Shown here: positions 62,499 to 64,000 of the stretch, piece after piece
How positions within the stretch are numbered: position 1 is the first letter of the stretch
Layout: each line of letters starts with the position of its first letter
Source of the DNA: Lachnospiraceae bacterium
GTDB taxonomy: Bacteria > Bacillota > Clostridia > Lachnospirales > Lachnospiraceae
Direction: 5' to 3'
Assembly (NCBI GenBank): GCA_028689655.1
Contig: JAQVCT010000008.1
Coordinates: 52,796 to 116,795, forward strand
DNA length: 64,000 nucleotides
Notes under the pieces: generated by a model
What the model was told of the DNA's origin: nothing
Seen by the model: the letters and a program-made list of their open reading frames with translations, nothing else
Database searches by the model: none
Position numbers and translations under genes: made by a program

Positions 62499-63707
62499 TT
62501 AAGATAAATAAAAATCTTCTTTTCCTTCAAATATTTTACTTAATACTGCACATGCGCAGCCGAGAATATGAGCTTCTTCCCTGAAATAAGGCTTGCAGAC
62601 TCTCACATGGCGGTAATTTGCCGACAATTTCTGTGCATTGATAAGTTCCTCCAGCCTACGTAAATAGTAATCTGGAATATTACATCCCGCGTGACCGATG
62701 ATCACCGCCTCTGCATTCAACATATTGACCGCACTGGTAATGGCACACGCAAGCTTCTCCATCATATCGCTGTAGATTTCCTGTATCTGCAATGCACGTT
62801 CTGTCCCGGACTTCTGATCCACTGCCCGTGCCGCCTCCTCACAGAATTCACGGAAACTTTTGTCCTCCCCTGTGACCTGTACGAGCCTCTTGCGTATCAC
62901 TTCTGATCCTGCATAGGTTTCCAGACATCCACGATTTCCACAGGAACAGTGATTTCCATTCCATGCCACACTCACATGCCCTAACTCGCTGGTAAATCCG
63001 TTCACAGAATGAAAAATCTTATCATCCGAAATGATTCCGGAACCAATACCCCGGGCGATTCCAACGAACAGCAGATCATGAAATGATTTCCCCATTCCGT
63101 AATATTTCTCAGCAAGGGCTGCACAGTTATACTGACTGTCCATGTAGACAGGTCTGTGATAATGCTCCCACAGAGCCGTGATAATCTCCAGGTCATGAAG
63201 TCCGTGGAAATCAGGGGGATTCAGAATAATCCCTCTCTTAATATCCAGAGGTCCGGAGCTTCCTACCCCGATGCCCAGGATATTGCTCCATTCCTCTTCC
63301 ACCATGACCTCATCCATCAATCGGAAGATCAGCGGGTAGAAGTCTCCGCTGTTATCATCCGTCAAAGGAGTCCGGGCAATCCGCTGTACCTGTAGCTGCA
63401 GGTTACTTAATACTGCCACGCACTCTGTTCTATGGATATTCAGTCCAATGATCTTAGGTGCTCTCGCCGTGATGCACAGACTGATGGGATTCCGTCCCTG
63501 TCCCTCCGTCTTCTCCGTCTCCTGCTCACAGATAATACCCCGTTCCATAAATTCACTGATAATATTGGATACAGACATCTTGGAAAGCCCCGTCTTTTTC
63601 GCCAAATCGATGCGGGTACTGCATTCTCCCGTAGCAATCTCTTTCAAGATCAGACCTCGGTTCTCCTGTTTTAAGTTCGTGTTGTTCAGACCTTTTTTGC
63701 TCGCCAT
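62499..63707 (-). CDS. ROK family transcriptional regulator
   Basis: The 402-residue protein has an N-terminal winged helix (about 18-75: LILKEIATGECSTRIDLAK, SKMSVSNIISEFMERG) and a ROK sugar-binding domain with ILGIGVGSSGPLD, FTSELGHVSVAWNGN and the zinc motif CSCGNRGCLE (about 254-263). It resembles NagC/XylR-type repressors that respond to a sugar. AAAGGAG precedes the ATG. The genes it controls are not in the window, or are its unseen neighbours to the right. Confidence 0.92.
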   Translation of the reverse strand: MASKKGLNNTNLKQENRGLILKEIATGECSTRIDLAKKTGLSKMSVSNIISEFMERGIICEQETEKTEGQGRNPISLCITARAPKIIGLNIHRTECVAVLSNLQLQVQRIARTPLTDDNSGDFYPLIFRLMDEVMVEEEWSNILGIGVGSSGPLDIKRGIILNPPDFHGLHDLEIITALWEHYHRPVYMDSQYNCAALAEKYYGMGKSFHDLLFVGIARGIGSGIISDDKIFHSVNGFTSELGHVSVAWNGNHCSCGNRGCLETYAGSEVIRKRLVQVTGEDKSFREFCEEAARAVDQKSGTERALQIQEIYSDMMEKLACAITSAVNMLNAEAVIIGHAGCNIPDYYLRRLEELINAQKLSANYRHVRVCKPYFREEAHILGCACAVLSKIFEGKEDFYLS

Positions 63708-63746
63708 GGCACTCCTTTATTTACAGAGACTTCCTCTGTTCTCCAA

Positions 63747-63763
63747 GCCTGCCTACACCCGCA
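63747..63763. repeat. Lone unit of the 18-bp repeat
   Basis: GCCTGCCTACACCCGCA, the same unit as the array at 63879, about 40 bp before the ROK gene start. Confidence 0.8.
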
Positions 63764-63818
63764 GAGACTCGAAAAGACTTCGTCTTTCCTCGTTCGCTTC
63801 GCTCGTAAGATAGAATAG

Positions 63819-63853
63819 AACTCTCTTTAGCAAGTAAACTTGCACAGAGAGTT
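63819..63853. terminator. Hairpin upstream of ROK gene
   Basis: AACTCTCT/AGAGAGTT arms with inner GCAAG/CTTGC. TTTT follows on the plus strand, but no plus-strand gene precedes it; it may end transcription from beyond the window on the minus strand. Confidence 0.45.
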
Positions 63854-63878
63854 TTATTACCTTACTCTGTTCACTGCA

Positions 63879-64000
63879 GCCTGCCTACACCCGCAAGCCT
63901 GCCTACACCCGCAAGCCTGCCTACACCCGCAAGCCTGCCTACACCCGCAAGCCTGCCTACACCCGCAAGCCTGCCTACACCCGCAAGACTGCCTACACCC
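63879..64000. repeat. 18-bp tandem array, continues past window edge
   Basis: Six exact copies of GCCTGCCTACACCCGCAA (63879-63986) and a seventh with one change, cut by the window end. The units have no spacers, so this is not a CRISPR array. Confidence 0.95.

Overview
The window looks like a chromosomal segment of a motile, anaerobic Firmicute of the Lachnospiraceae (Clostridia). The support is a DUF5717-type protein, YtrA-type GntR/ABC operon, HtpG with an acidic insert behind a HrcA/CIRCE operator, three methyl-accepting chemotaxis proteins, c-di-GMP enzymes, Rpn-type PD-(D/E)XK protein, VanW, ROK and PocR-AraC regulators, moderate G+C and AT-rich spacers. The assignment rests on protein look and gene content, not on a marker gene.

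Layout. 1-3.3 kb: the end of a large DUF5717-like protein, then a self-regulated GntR-ABC-permease operon. 3.4-17.3 kb, mostly on the minus strand: CyuA-type cysteine desulfidase, VanW protein, two chemoreceptors around htpG, a Fic protein between 34-bp direct repeats, a secreted peptidyl-prolyl isomerase and an FAD protein. 17.4-28.2 kb: a compact DNA and nucleotide block (thyA, folA, HD phosphohydrolase, sbcD, sbcC) with a beta-CASP RNase, ABC exporter, thioesterase and deoxyinosine glycosylase. 28.4-34.3 kb: Cache chemoreceptor, tRNA-Gly, GH3 enzyme, transglutaminase-like protein, tRNA-Val and two small cell-surface proteins. 34.3-35.1 kb has no clear gene but carries a near-consensus promoter and direct repeats. 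35.1-45.0 kb: transporters (EamA, AI-2E, AzlCD), acyltransferase, Dus, SfsA, small Smr/ArsC-like/MmcQ proteins and an M18 aminopeptidase. 45.1-48.4 kb: a TetR-MFS efflux cassette plus an Rpn gene, bracketed by two copies of the Rpn 5' region.

48.6-58.0 kb is the main accessory system: a minus-strand operon of aldo/keto reductase, L-fucose-isomerase-family enzyme, FGGY kinase, DUF4432 mutarotase-like protein and class II aldolase, with a divergent PocR-AraC activator upstream and a LysR/cupin pair downstream. The expected logic is isomerise, phosphorylate and cleave an unidentified sugar. 58.1-63.7 kb: HD-GYP phosphodiesterase, DeoR regulator divergent from a HAD phosphatase, CHASE-GGDEF cyclase and a ROK regulator.

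The most unusual feature is the density of small repeats in spacers. There is a 153-bp MITE-like element in two nearly identical copies with 13-bp inverted termini and 8-bp target duplications, one of them inserted beside the annotated start of the isomerase gene. There is a second dispersed palindromic element, and tandem arrays of 7, 14, 18 and about 57 bp, mostly in purine-rich (sense strand) leaders just before ribosome binding sites. A consensus promoter followed at once by a perfect 28-bp hairpin suggests a small RNA.
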